NCBI RefSeq assembly: GCF_004353825.1
Contig: NZ_SMNA01000001.1
Location: 434,001-498,000, forward strand
Origin: Occultella glacieicola
GTDB taxonomy: Bacteria; Actinomycetota; Actinomycetes; Actinomycetales; Beutenbergiaceae
DNA length: 64,000 nt
Direction of reading: 5' to 3'
Each line of letters starts with the position of its first letter. Position 1 is the first letter of the stretch. The position numbers and the translations under genes were made by a program. The notes under the pieces were generated by a model. It was not told where the DNA came from and did no database searches. It saw only the letters and a list, made by a program, of their open reading frames with translations. Below are positions 48,947 to 58,296 of the stretch, piece after piece.

Positions 48947-50680
48947 ATGTCCGGCCACGCGAGACCCGCGACGAGGCGCCCCGGCGGCCGCGCCGGCACC
49001 CTCCGGTGGGGCGGCGCGCTCGCCTGGGTGACGGCGGGTGCGATCCCGCTCGTCTTCCTCGGCGTGTTCTTCGCGTGGCCGGTCGCGACCCTGGTGGGAC
49101 GCGGGTTCGTCACCGACGGGGCGCTCGACCTCTCCGGCTTCGCGGAGGTCTTCGCCCGCCCGCGGACCTGGCGGATCATCCGGCTCACGCTCGTCCAGGC
49201 GCTGCTCGGCACCGCGGGTTCGGTGCTGCTCGGGCTGCCCGGCGCGTACGTGCTGTACCGGCGCACGTTCCGGGGCCGGGCCCTGGTGCGGGCGTTCGTC
49301 ACGGTGCCGTTCGTGCTGCCGACCGTGGTGGTGGGCGTCGCCTTCCGGTCACTGCTGACCGAGGGCGGGCCGCTCGGCTTCCTCGGGCTGGACGGGACCT
49401 TCACCGCGATCGTCCTGGCGCTCGTGTTCTTCAACTACACCGTGGTGGTCCGGACCGTCGGCGGTCTGTGGGAGCGGCTCGACCCGCGCACCGAGCAGGC
49501 CGCCCGGGCTCTCGGCGCACCGCCGTGGCGGGCGTTCCTGACCGTGACGCTGCCCGCCCTCACCCCGGCCATCGTGTCCGCGGCGTCCGTGGTCTTCCTG
49601 TTCTGCGCCACCGCGTTCGGGGTGGTCATGGTCCTCGGCGGCACCCGGTACGGCACCATCGAGACCGAGATCTGGGTCCAGACCACCCAGTTCCTGGACC
49701 TGCGCACGGCGGCCGTGCTGTCCGTGGTCCAGCTCGTCGTGGTCGGGATCTCACTGGCCCTGTTCTCCCGGGCCCGGGCCCGCCGCGAACGCGCGCTCGA
49801 CCTGCAGGGCGCCCGCCGCGACGAGCGGGCCGCGCAGCGGCTACGCCTCTGGGACGGACGCCGCCCCGGCGGTGACCTCTTTCCCACCATGGTGACCTCC
49901 GCCGTCGTCGGGGCCCTGCTCGCCCTACCCCTCGGGAACCTGCTCGTGCGCTCCCTGCGCACCCCGGACGGGTGGGGCCTGGGCAACTACGCGGCGCTCG
50001 GCACCACCGGCGGGGACAACGCGCTGACCGTCCCGGTCTGGGAGGCCGCCGCGAACTCGCTGCGGATCGCCGTGGACGCCACCCTCCTCGCCGTGCTGAT
50101 GGGCACCCTGGTCGCGCTCGTGGTATCCCGCCGGCCCCGCAACCCGGTGGGCAGGCGCGCGGTGTGGTGGCTGGACGCCGTGTTCATGCTGCCGCTGGGG
50201 GTGTCCGCGGTGACGGTGGGGTTCGGGTTCCTGATCACGCTGAACCACCCGCCGCTGGACCTGCGCAGTTCCGCGATCCTGATCCCGATCGCGCAGGCGG
50301 TGGTGGCGATCCCGCTCGTGGTGCGCACCGTGCTGCCGGTGCTCCGGGCGATCGACCCACACCTGCGGGAGGCGGCCGGCGTCCTCGGCGCGGCGCCCTG
50401 GCGGGTGCTGCTGACCGTGGACGGGCCGTTCCTGATCCGCTCCCTCGGGCTCGCGATCGGGTTCGCGTTCGCGGTCTCGCTCGGGGAGTTCGGGGCCACG
50501 TCGTTCCTGTCCCGCCCGGACCGGCCGACGCTCCCGGTGGTCATCTTCAGGCTGATCGGGCAGCCGGGACCGGAGAACTACGGGATGGCGCTCGCGGCGT
50601 CCGTGGTGCTGGCACTGCTCACCGCGACCATCATGGGTGTGGCCGAACGGCTGCGCCGCGAGGGCGCGGGGGAGTTCTGA
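48947..50680 (+). CDS. Thiamine ABC transporter, permease (ThiP-like)
   Basis: A 577-residue protein with two fused binding-protein-dependent permease domains and about 12 membrane segments. The two EAA-like loops are ERLDPRTEQAARALGAPPWRAFL and IDPHLREAAGVLGAAPWRVLL. This double permease is typical of ThiP and Fe3+ (FbpB) transporters; the riboswitch points to thiamine. It starts 11 bases after the binding protein stop and overlaps the ATPase gene by one base (TGATG). Confidence 0.93.
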   Translation: MSGHARPATRRPGGRAGTLRWGGALAWVTAGAIPLVFLGVFFAWPVATLVGRGFVTDGALDLSGFAEVFARPRTWRIIRLTLVQALLGTAGSVLLGLPGAYVLYRRTFRGRALVRAFVTVPFVLPTVVVGVAFRSLLTEGGPLGFLGLDGTFTAIVLALVFFNYTVVVRTVGGLWERLDPRTEQAARALGAPPWRAFLTVTLPALTPAIVSAASVVFLFCATAFGVVMVLGGTRYGTIETEIWVQTTQFLDLRTAAVLSVVQLVVVGISLALFSRARARRERALDLQGARRDERAAQRLRLWDGRRPGGDLFPTMVTSAVVGALLALPLGNLLVRSLRTPDGWGLGNYAALGTTGGDNALTVPVWEAAANSLRIAVDATLLAVLMGTLVALVVSRRPRNPVGRRAVWWLDAVFMLPLGVSAVTVGFGFLITLNHPPLDLRSSAILIPIAQAVVAIPLVVRTVLPVLRAIDPHLREAAGVLGAAPWRVLLTVDGPFLIRSLGLAIGFAFAVSLGEFGATSFLSRPDRPTLPVVIFRLIGQPGPENYGMALAASVVLALLTATIMGVAERLRREGAGEF

Positions 50681-51678
50681 TGGGTGGTCTGGGTATCGCC
50701 GGTGCCGTGGTCACCTATGCCGGGACGACGGCGGTGGCCGGGGTCGATCTGGACGTGGCGGTCGGTGAAGTGGTCGCCCTGCTCGGGCCCTCCGGGTGCG
50801 GCAAGTCCTCGCTGCTGCGCGCGGTCGCGGGCCTCGAGCCGCTCGCTGCCGGTCGGGTCGCGTGGGACGGGGCGGACCTGGCCGACGTCCCGGTGCACCG
50901 GCGAGGGTTCGGGCTGATGTTCCAGGACGGCCAGTTGTTCACGCACCGCGACGTCGCCGGGAACGTCGCCTACGGTCTCGAGATGGCCCGGGTGCCCGCG
51001 GCCGAGCGCCGGGACCTGGTGGACGAACTGTTGGAGCTGGTCGGCCTGGCGGGCTACCAGCGGCGCCCGGTGGCCACGCTGTCCGGAGGCGAGCAGCAGC
51101 GGGTCGCACTGGCCCGCTCGCTCGCGCCCCGACCCCGGCTGCTGCTCCTGGACGAGCCCCTCTCGGCCCTGGACCGGGCCCTGCGCGAACGCCTCGCCAG
51201 CGACCTGCACGACATCCTCCGGCGCGCCGGCACCACCTCCCTGTACGTCACCCACGACCACGACGAGGCCTTCACCGTCGCCGACCGGGTCGCCGTGATG
51301 CGCGCCGGGGAACTGGTCCAGGTGGGCACCCCAGCCGCGCTGTGGGCGGCCCCCGCCGACTCCGACGTCGCCGCGTTCCTGGGGTACCGGGTGGTCCGGG
51401 TTGGCGGTGGCGGGCGGCTCGGGCTCGGGCCGCAGGCGCTCCAGGTGGTCGGGGTCGTCGCCGCTTCCTCGCACACGCCCGGCCCGCCCGGCTCGAACGA
51501 TGACGGCGACCTGACCGGGCGAGTCACCGCCGTCGGATTCTCGCGCGGGCGCACGACCGTGACGGTGGACCTGCCCGACTGGGGCGAACAGCGCGCCGTC
51601 GCCGCCGGCGTCGCCGCGATCGAGACCGGTGACCTGGTGCGGCTGCGCCTGGACCCGGCCGGCCTCGTCGACCTCTGA
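50680..51678 (+). CDS. Thiamine ABC transporter, ATP-binding protein (ThiQ-like)
   Basis: A 332-residue ABC ATPase. Walker A GPSGCGKS, Q-loop FQDGQLF, signature LSGGEQQRVALARSL, Walker B LLLLDEPLSALD and the H-loop His of YVTHDHDEA are intact. It drives the permease upstream. The C-terminal about 100 residues form an extra TOBE-like domain (DLTGRVTAVGFSRGRTTVTVD). ATG overlaps the permease stop. Confidence 0.93.
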   Translation: MGGLGIAGAVVTYAGTTAVAGVDLDVAVGEVVALLGPSGCGKSSLLRAVAGLEPLAAGRVAWDGADLADVPVHRRGFGLMFQDGQLFTHRDVAGNVAYGLEMARVPAAERRDLVDELLELVGLAGYQRRPVATLSGGEQQRVALARSLAPRPRLLLLDEPLSALDRALRERLASDLHDILRRAGTTSLYVTHDHDEAFTVADRVAVMRAGELVQVGTPAALWAAPADSDVAAFLGYRVVRVGGGGRLGLGPQALQVVGVVAASSHTPGPPGSNDDGDLTGRVTAVGFSRGRTTVTVDLPDWGEQRAVAAGVAAIETGDLVRLRLDPAGLVDL

Positions 51679-51814
51679 CCTGCCCAAGGACATGGCGCGG
51701 ACGCACCCGCGTCCAGGCCCGGGCTGCGCGCCGAGCGAGCGGCAGTGGCCAGACCTGCTCTTCCGCGTGTAGCGGCGGCGGGCGTTCTGGCCCGGGTCGG
51801 CTGAGCGTGCGGAA

Positions 51815-51834
51815 GTGGCAGCCATAACGGCACT
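51815..51834. repeat. Dispersed repeat copy matching 6768-6787
   Basis: GTGGCAGCCATAACGGCACT matches 18 of 20 bases of the repeat downstream of map. It lies in the gap between the thiamine ATPase gene and the VOC gene. Flanking GCGGAA precedes it. No function known. Confidence 0.6.
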
Positions 51835-51913
51835 CTCGATCGCGCGGCTGGACGCTGGTGGCGTGGCTCACGGGAATACCGCTGGCGCTCTCGCGTTGCT
51901 GGGAGTACGATAC

Positions 51914-51925
51914 TTGAAGAGTCAA
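51914..51925. promoter_or_regulatory. Candidate operator upstream of the VOC gene
   Basis: TTGA-AGAG-TCAA, a perfect inverted repeat in ACTTGAAGAGTCAACT, 20 bases before the ATG and close to the ribosome site AAGGAG at 51931-51936. Similar TTGA-N4-TCAA sites are used by MarR-type quinone or redox sensors of dioxygenase genes. The regulator is not in the window. Confidence 0.5.
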
Positions 51926-51944
51926 CTAATAAGGAGCCGGAGAC

Positions 51945-52826
51945 ATGGCCACGATCGCCCACCACGATCAACTCGCACAGGACACCGCCATGGGCGTCGT
52001 GGACCTCATGGTCCGCGACCTCGACGCGATGATCGCCTACTACTCGACCGGCGTCGGCCTCGACGTGATCGCCCACGAGGGCCCCAGCGCCATCCTCGGC
52101 CGCGGGACCACGCCAATCATGCACCTGCGCCAGGAGAAGGACCTGCCCGAGTTCAACCGGCGCGACGCCGGCCTGTTCCACACCGCGATCCTGTTCGACA
52201 CCCAGGCCGGGCTCGCCGGTTCGGTGAACTCAACGGCCCGGTTCGCACCGCGCAGCTTCACCGGGTCCTCCGATCACCTGGTCTCGGAGGCGTTCTACTT
52301 CGACGACCCCGAGGGCAACGGCGTCGAGCTGTACTGGGACCGCCCGCGTGAGGTGTGGACCCGCACCGCAGGCGGTGGCGTGCAGATGGCGACCCTGCCG
52401 CTCGACCCGAACGCGTACCTGCGCGACCACCTCACCGACCAGGCGCTGACCAAGCCGGAGCTCGCCGTCGCGAACATCGGACACGTGCACCTGCAGGTCG
52501 GTGACATCGACGTCGCCGAGCAGTTCTATGTCGGCGTGCTCGGCTTCGACGTGATGGCCCGGTTCGGCGCCCAGGCGCTGTTCGTTGCCGCCGGCGGCTA
52601 CCACCACCACATCGGCATGAACACCTGGAACAGCGCCGGCGCCGGCCCGCGGGCCGCCTCGCTCGGCCTCGGCCAGGTCAGCATCGAGGTGCCGACCACC
52701 GACGACCTGGACGCGCTCGCCGCCCGCCTGGCCGCGCAGGGGATCGAACGCCGCCACGACGGTGCCGTGCTCCGGTTCGACGACCCGTGGAAGACCCTCG
52801 TCGAGGTTCGCCCCACCGCCGTCTGA
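51945..52826 (+). CDS. VOC family protein (CatE-like ring-cleaving dioxygenase type)
   Basis: A 293-residue protein with two vicinal-oxygen-chelate domains: MGVVDLMVRDLDAMIAYYST, FHTAILFD and YFDDPEGNGVELYWDRP in the first, IGHVHLQVGDIDVAEQFYVG and the HHHIGMNTW metal-site motif in the second. This is the layout of Bacillus CatE (catechol-2,3-dioxygenase-like) and of MhqO-type proteins, which clear quinones and catechols. Ligand residues look kept, but the true substrate is unknown. An inverted repeat and AAGGAG lie upstream. Confidence 0.9.
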   Translation: MATIAHHDQLAQDTAMGVVDLMVRDLDAMIAYYSTGVGLDVIAHEGPSAILGRGTTPIMHLRQEKDLPEFNRRDAGLFHTAILFDTQAGLAGSVNSTARFAPRSFTGSSDHLVSEAFYFDDPEGNGVELYWDRPREVWTRTAGGGVQMATLPLDPNAYLRDHLTDQALTKPELAVANIGHVHLQVGDIDVAEQFYVGVLGFDVMARFGAQALFVAAGGYHHHIGMNTWNSAGAGPRAASLGLGQVSIEVPTTDDLDALAARLAAQGIERRHDGAVLRFDDPWKTLVEVRPTAV

Positions 52827-52924
52827 CCGGAGCCTGGCGGCACCGCCGGGCCCGTCCGATCCTGACCCCAAATGGTGCCCGAAAGGGCGTATCGGCGGTC
52901 CGGGCGGGACGCTCATCATGTGCT

Positions 52925-54415
52925 ATGAGCCATGGAGACGCAGACGCAGGAGTGATGACGCCCCGGTCCCAGTTCTACGACCAGGGCAAGTTCGGCAGGT
53001 TGTTCCCCACCCTGCCCCCGTTCGCCTCGGACACCCCACTCATCCGGGACGCGCTGACCGACCTCGGCGCGCCCGGTGGGCCGATGGATGCCGGTGATCT
53101 GGTGACCGACCCGATCGCGTCGATCACCGACCCGGTCCTGAGCGAACACAACCCGGACAACCCGACGATGACGGCGGGGATGACCTTCCTCGGTCAGTTC
53201 CTCGACCATGACATGACGTTCGACCCGACTTCCAGCCTGGCCCGTCGGCAGGACCCCGAGTCGATCCGCAACTTCCGGATCCCCGCCCTGGATCTGGACA
53301 GCGTCTACGGCGGTGGGCCGGGGGTCTCGCCGCACCTGTACGACCGCTGGGTCGACCGTGGCCAGACCACCTTCCTCGTCGACCCGATCCCGGGCTGCGA
53401 GCCGTTCAGCGTGGACGGCACCACCCGCTACGACGTTCCGCGCAACGCCCAGAACACCGCCATCCTGGGCGACCCGCGCAACGACGAGAACCTGATCGTC
53501 GACCAGTTGCACCTGGCGATGCTCAAGTTCCACAACGCCGTGGTCGCGGACGTGCGGGACGAACTCGGCAGCGCCTACTCCGCCGAGGACGTGTTCGCCG
53601 AGGCGCATCGTGAGGTGCGCTGGCACTACCAGTGGATGGTGCTGCACGAGTTCCTGCCGCTGACGATCGGCGCGGACCTGTGCACCGACATCCTCACGAA
53701 CGGGCGCAAGCACTACAGCTGGCGCAACTCGCCGTACATCCCGGTGGAATTCTCGGTCGCTGCCTACCGGTTCGGGCATTCGCAGGTGCGGCCCACCTAC
53801 CGCGCGAACTTCGGGACCAGCGCCATCGACACCGCCCAGCAGTTCTTCGCGCCGATCTTCGACCCCGCCAGCACCTCCGACGATCCGGACGACCTGCGCG
53901 GTGGGTGCCGTGCGCCACGGCGGTTCATCGACTGGCAGACGTTCTTCGACTTCGGCGATGGCCGGGCGCGGCGTAACAAGAAGATCGACACGACACTCTC
54001 GACGGCCCTGTTCGCGCTCATGGGTCAGACCCCCGGACAGTCGACCTCGCTCGCCGCCCGGAACCTGCTGCGCGGCCTGACCATGCAGGTGCCGTCCGGG
54101 CAACGGGTCGCGAAGGCCATGAACTTGCCGCTGCTCGATCCCGCCGACCTGGCGGACGTGGAGGCCACGGCGCTGAAGGGACGCACGCCGCTGTGGTTCT
54201 ACATCCTGCGGGAGGCGGACGTGGTGGCCGACGGTGTGCATCTGGGGCCGGTAGGCGGACGGATCGTCGGTGAGGTGTTCACCGGGCTGATCGAGGGTGA
54301 CGCGAACTCCTATCTCAGCCAGGACCCGGAGTGGCTGCCGCGATACGGCACCGGGGACGGGTTCACGATGGTGGACCTGCTCACCAAGGCGGGGGTGGTC
54401 GCCGCGCTCGCCTGA
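52925..54415 (+). CDS. Animal-type heme peroxidase family protein
   Basis: A 496-residue protein of the animal haem peroxidase (peroxidase-cyclooxygenase) superfamily. Distal motif FLGQFLDHDMTFDPT with His95, the PGCEPFSVDG region, RNDENLIVDQLHLAMLKFHN, and the proximal VAAYRFGHSQVRPTY are visible; the last supplies the heme-ligand His. No signal peptide is present (start MSHGDADAGV), so it would be cytoplasmic, which is uncommon for a peroxidase of this class. The ATG at 52925 is chosen over the frame's earlier start, which lacks family character. Substrate unknown. Confidence 0.9.
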   Translation: MSHGDADAGVMTPRSQFYDQGKFGRLFPTLPPFASDTPLIRDALTDLGAPGGPMDAGDLVTDPIASITDPVLSEHNPDNPTMTAGMTFLGQFLDHDMTFDPTSSLARRQDPESIRNFRIPALDLDSVYGGGPGVSPHLYDRWVDRGQTTFLVDPIPGCEPFSVDGTTRYDVPRNAQNTAILGDPRNDENLIVDQLHLAMLKFHNAVVADVRDELGSAYSAEDVFAEAHREVRWHYQWMVLHEFLPLTIGADLCTDILTNGRKHYSWRNSPYIPVEFSVAAYRFGHSQVRPTYRANFGTSAIDTAQQFFAPIFDPASTSDDPDDLRGGCRAPRRFIDWQTFFDFGDGRARRNKKIDTTLSTALFALMGQTPGQSTSLAARNLLRGLTMQVPSGQRVAKAMNLPLLDPADLADVEATALKGRTPLWFYILREADVVADGVHLGPVGGRIVGEVFTGLIEGDANSYLSQDPEWLPRYGTGDGFTMVDLLTKAGVVAALA

Positions 54416-54464
54416 CCCGCCCTGTGCCTGAGACGGAGGCGGACCCACCTGAGATGCTGGGGCC

Positions 54465-55442
54465 ATGACGAACCTCGAGGTGCGGCCGACCGAGACGCTC
54501 GCGACGCCGTCGGGCACCTGTGAATCGCGGTTCGAGGTGTTCGACGCCCGGGAGGTCCCGCTCGGCGGGATCCGCGGCATCCTGGTGCGCCGGACCCTAC
54601 CCCAGCGAGCCCTGCCGACCGTCGGCGGGTGGTGCTTCCTGGACCAGTTCGGGCCGTCCACCGATGTGCCCATGGAGGTACTGCCGCACCCGCATACCGG
54701 GCTGCAGACCGTGACCTGGCCGATGTCCGGCGAGATCCACCACCGCGACAGCCTCGGCAACGACGTCTGGGTCCGGCCCGGCGAGCTGAACCTGATGACC
54801 TCCGGGCGGAACATCTCGCACTCGGAGTTCTCCGAGCCGGGGGAGCTGCTCGGGCTGCAGTTCTGGGCGGCACTGCCGAGCGGGGCCGCCGAGGGCGAGC
54901 CCTCCTTCCAGCAGGTGAGGGACCTGCCAGTGCTGGAGGCCGACGGCGTCCGGATCATCGTGTTCGTCGGTTGCCTCGGCGGGGTGGTATCGCCGGCGGT
55001 CGTGCACACGCCGCTGCTCGGCGCGGACGCCGCGTTCGGCTCCGGAGCGCGCTCCACCCTCGCACTCCGCCCGGACTTCGAGCACGCGGTCCTGGTGATC
55101 TCCGGCAGCCTTGTGGTCGACGGCCGTGACCTCGAGCCCGGACCGCTCGCCTACCTCGGTGCCGGCCGGTCCGACCTCACGCTCGCGGCCGGACCCGACG
55201 GCGCCCGGTTCGTCCTGCTCGGCGGCACGCCGTTCGAGGAGGACCTGGTGATGTTCTGGAACTTCGTGGGCCGCTCCCACGAGGAGGTCGCCGCCGCCCG
55301 GGCGGACTGGCAGGCGGATGCCGACCTGCCGCCGGAGCAGCGCCGGTTCGGGTTCGTGGCCGGCCACGGTGAGCAGCGCATCCCGTCACCGGACCTGCCG
55401 AACGTGCGGCTGTCCCCCCGGCGACGCCGCCCCGCCAGTTAG
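54465..55442 (+). CDS. Pirin family protein
   Basis: A 325-residue double-cupin protein. The N-terminal metal-site residues are in PHPHTGLQTVTWPMSGEIHH and MTSGRNISHSEFSE, the standard pirin pattern of His/His/His/Glu. Bacterial pirins can act as quercetin dioxygenases or bind regulatory partners. ATG with a weak ribosome site. It is convergent with the GNAT gene, and a large terminator hairpin lies between. Confidence 0.92.
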   Translation: MTNLEVRPTETLATPSGTCESRFEVFDAREVPLGGIRGILVRRTLPQRALPTVGGWCFLDQFGPSTDVPMEVLPHPHTGLQTVTWPMSGEIHHRDSLGNDVWVRPGELNLMTSGRNISHSEFSEPGELLGLQFWAALPSGAAEGEPSFQQVRDLPVLEADGVRIIVFVGCLGGVVSPAVVHTPLLGADAAFGSGARSTLALRPDFEHAVLVISGSLVVDGRDLEPGPLAYLGAGRSDLTLAAGPDGARFVLLGGTPFEEDLVMFWNFVGRSHEEVAAARADWQADADLPPEQRRFGFVAGHGEQRIPSPDLPNVRLSPRRRRPAS

Positions 55443-55450
55443 CCCAGGGC

Positions 55451-55531
55451 AGCGCTGACATAGCACCTCCTACCCTGAGATCGCACCGTCGCGCGGTGCG
55501 ATCTCAGAGTGGGAGGTGCTATGTCAGCGCT
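55451..55531. terminator. Very long bidirectional hairpin between convergent genes
   Basis: Arms at 55451-55488 and 55494-55531 match at 36 of 38 positions around a 5-base loop. The stem begins AGCGCTGACATAGCACCTCC. It lies 9 bases after the pirin stop and 20 bases before the GNAT stop. It is long for a terminator and would form an RNA hairpin in either transcript. Confidence 0.85.
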
Positions 55532-55551
55532 TTGGGGGGAGGCGGGTCGGG

Positions 55552-56670
55552 TCAGAGGGCGAGCTGCCAGGCCGCCCAGACGCTGGCCTGGCGGAAGCCC
55601 AGAGCCACGTTGATGTCGAGCATGTAGTTGTTCTCCTCGGCGTTCCAGGTGTGCACCCGGCGAGCGGCGGGGACCTCGCGGGCGATCAGCTCGAGGTTCG
55701 CGGCCTTGACCAGCATGCCCAGGCGCTTGCCCCGGTGCTCGGCCAGCACCAGGGTGTTCTCCTGGTAGAGCACGTCCGGCTTGCCCGGTGCGGTCTCGAT
55801 CTCGGTGTAGCCGGCGAGGGTTCCGGTCGGGACGTGACGGGCGGCCGTGGTGTAGGTCATCTTGCCCATCGCGGCCCGGACGGAGTCGAGGTTGGCGACC
55901 CGGTCGGCGTCCCACACCTCCTCCTGCAGGTCGAGGCCGGCGGACGGGGCGTCCGTGCTCATCCGGGTCTGCAGCACGCAGTATTGCTCGACCCACTCCT
56001 GAGGTACCGGGCCCATCCAGGTGACCAGGTCGTAGTCCGACCCGGCCTTCGCCCGCGCCTGCTGCCGGAACCGGACCAGCGTGTCCGGGTCCACGGGCAG
56101 CGGCAACTGCGAGTGGCGTTCCACCTGCTCCAGTGCGAAACCGCGGGCCAGTGCGAACCGGGCCCCCGGGGTGCTGCCGTCGAAGCGGCCGGTCCCGGTC
56201 GGCGGGACCAGAGCGTCGGGGGACGCGGCGTCCGGCTCGGTGGTGATGCCGGCGTCGGCCATCACCTTGGTGCGGCCGGCCCCGCGGGCGATCGCGACGG
56301 CGGCGTCCCAGAGCTGAGCGCCGAGTCCGTGCCGCCGCGCCGTGGCGAGGACCTCGACCTCGATGAACGCCATGTGGGTGTTGTCCTTCAGCGGCAGGTA
56401 GACCCAGGCGGCGCCGAGGACGGAGTCGGGGTCGCCGTCGGCGGTGTTGGCGTCGAGGCCGACGAGCAGGTGCTTGCGAGCCGTCTTCTGGTTCGCGCGG
56501 GAGGCGGTGATGGTCTCGGCGGAGTCGGCCAGGTCGGTGTTGCCGAGGATCTCGAGCACGCCGGCGGCACTGACGGCGGTGGCGCCGCGCACCCGCCAGT
56601 CGGGGGCTTCATCGGATCGGGCGGGCGTCGGTGCCTCGCTGATCCGGAACGTGGTGGCGATCGTGTCCAT
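55552..56670 (-). CDS. Double-domain GNAT N-acetyltransferase
   Basis: A 372-residue protein with two GNAT domains. The first has VLATARRHGLGAQLWDAAV as its acetyl-CoA-binding motif A, the second has LVLAEHRGKRLGMLVKAANL and a final TWNAEENNYMLDINVALGF, as in the mycothiol-synthase-like or Eis-unrelated double GNAT group of actinobacteria. The substrate is unknown; this is not MshD by its motifs that I can see, but it is related in layout. ATG 56670 is chosen; the frame is open farther upstream. Confidence 0.88.
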   Translation of the reverse strand: MDTIATTFRISEAPTPARSDEAPDWRVRGATAVSAAGVLEILGNTDLADSAETITASRANQKTARKHLLVGLDANTADGDPDSVLGAAWVYLPLKDNTHMAFIEVEVLATARRHGLGAQLWDAAVAIARGAGRTKVMADAGITTEPDAASPDALVPPTGTGRFDGSTPGARFALARGFALEQVERHSQLPLPVDPDTLVRFRQQARAKAGSDYDLVTWMGPVPQEWVEQYCVLQTRMSTDAPSAGLDLQEEVWDADRVANLDSVRAAMGKMTYTTAARHVPTGTLAGYTEIETAPGKPDVLYQENTLVLAEHRGKRLGMLVKAANLELIAREVPAARRVHTWNAEENNYMLDINVALGFRQASVWAAWQLAL

Positions 56671-56875
56671 GACCTCAGGGTGATCCCGCACCGGGCCGGT
56701 GCGCCAGACATTTACCCGCCCGACGGCGGCCGCCCTCGGGGGCAGTTCTGCCCGTGGGCGGCGTCCGCTGCGCGCGGCGCGCGTTGTTACGCTGCTGGAC
56801 GTTTGCCAGTACCGGCGCACGACCGGCCCAGCGCCGGTCGAACCGCCGGTCGATCACCACCGACAGGAGGACCAC

Positions 56876-57571
56876 ATGGACGGGAACGGCTTCTTCCCGG
56901 GAGGCATCTGGATCCTGTTCGTGGTGATCTTCGCGGTGCTCGCGATCATCGGCTGGCGGGCGAACAAGAAGCGCCAGGAACGGCTCCGGGCGTTCGCCGC
57001 CCAGCGTGGATGGGTCTACACGGCGAACGTGCCCACCCTCGTGAACCGGTGGCAGAGCCCGCCGTTCCGGCAGGGCAGCTCCCGGCGGGCCAGCGAGGTC
57101 CTCACCGGGACCTTCCACGGTGAGCAGATCTCCAGCTTCACCTACACGTACACGACCGGCAGCGGGAAGAACAGGACCACGCACCACTACCACGTGGTGT
57201 CCCTGCATCTACCGACGGCCCTGCCCGGACTCCAGCTGACCCCGGAGGGCGCGGGTACCGCGATCGCGAAGTTCTTCGGCGGCCAGGACATCGAGTTCGA
57301 GTCCGCGGCCTTCAACGACGCCTGGCGGGTGAGGGCCTCCTCCGCCCGGTTCGCCTACGACTTCATACACCCACGGATGATGGAGCGTCTGCTCCAGGGG
57401 GACGCGGTCGGTCGGTCCATCACCGTGGAGGGGGAGGACATCTACCTCTGGGCCAACGGCCGGCAGCAACTCGCCTACATCGACGCGTACCTGAACCTGC
57501 TGTACGGGATCGTCGACCGGGTCCCCCGGCACCTGTGGCTCAACGTGGGCCACGACCCGCTCGCGGAGTAG
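56876..57571 (+). CDS. Membrane-anchored protein, paralogue 1
   Basis: A 231-residue protein with one N-terminal membrane segment (IWILFVVIFAVLAIIGW, residues about 10-28), then a soluble domain starting with RAFAAQRGWVYTANVP and continuing FTYTYTTGSGKNRTTHHYHV, a DUF3137-like pattern. It shares most of its length with the next gene (KFFGGQDIEFESAAFN, RHLWLN.G.DPLA). No function known. ATG 56876 follows CAGGAGG. Confidence 0.75.
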   Translation: MDGNGFFPGGIWILFVVIFAVLAIIGWRANKKRQERLRAFAAQRGWVYTANVPTLVNRWQSPPFRQGSSRRASEVLTGTFHGEQISSFTYTYTTGSGKNRTTHHYHVVSLHLPTALPGLQLTPEGAGTAIAKFFGGQDIEFESAAFNDAWRVRASSARFAYDFIHPRMMERLLQGDAVGRSITVEGEDIYLWANGRQQLAYIDAYLNLLYGIVDRVPRHLWLNVGHDPLAE

Positions 57572-57573
57572 CG

Positions 57574-58296
57574 GTGGACCTGACCCCCGCATTGGCAGCC
57601 TTCGCCATCGTGGCCCTGGTGTTCGGCGGCGTGGTCGCGGCCGTGGTCGGCCTGGTGCTGCTGGTCCGGCGCGCGAACCGCCGCCGGCGGGCCGCGAACG
57701 CACACTGGGCCGCCTCGCGCGGCTGGCGCTACGACCCCCAGGTGCACGGCCTGGAGCGCCGCTGGCAGAGCCCGCCGTTCGGGCAGGGCAGCAGGCGCAG
57801 TGCGACCGACGTCTTCACGGGCCTGTTCCACGGCCGGCAGGCCCTCAGCTTCACCTACACCTACGTCACGAGCAGCGGCGAGAACAGCACCACGCACCAC
57901 CACCACGTGCTCGCGTTGCAACTGCCGGTCCCGCTGCCGTGGCTGCAGCTCAGCCCGGACGGCGCGGGCTCATCGATCGCCAAGTTCTTCGGTGGCCAGG
58001 ACATCGAGTTCGAGTCGGCGGCCTTCAACGAGGTGTGGCGGATCCAGGGCCCGCCGGGCCAGTACCCGTTCGACTTCATCCACCCGCGTCTGATGGAGCG
58101 CCTGCTGGCGCCGGACGCGGTCGGCCGGCACATCACCGTCGAAGGGCGCGACCTCCTGTTGTGGGTCCACGGGGCGCAGCAGATCCAGAACATCGACCCC
58201 TACCTGAACCTCCTCTACGGGATCGTCGAGGCGATCCCCCGGCACCTGTGGCTGAACATGGGGTACGACCCGCTGGCCGGAGTGGTCGACGCCTGA
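57574..58296 (+). CDS. Membrane-anchored protein, paralogue 2
   Basis: A 240-residue paralogue of the preceding gene: one membrane segment (residues about 8-32, AFAIVALVFGGVVAAVVGLV), then the same soluble domain (SRGWRYDPQVHGLERRWQSP; FTYTYVTSSGENSTTHHHHV; KFFGGQDIEFESAAFN). The GTG start is 2 bases after the previous stop, so both are in one operon. It is tail-to-tail with the response regulator gene (stops abut at 58296/58297). Confidence 0.78.
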   Translation: MDLTPALAAFAIVALVFGGVVAAVVGLVLLVRRANRRRRAANAHWAASRGWRYDPQVHGLERRWQSPPFGQGSRRSATDVFTGLFHGRQALSFTYTYVTSSGENSTTHHHHVLALQLPVPLPWLQLSPDGAGSSIAKFFGGQDIEFESAAFNEVWRIQGPPGQYPFDFIHPRLMERLLAPDAVGRHITVEGRDLLLWVHGAQQIQNIDPYLNLLYGIVEAIPRHLWLNMGYDPLAGVVDA

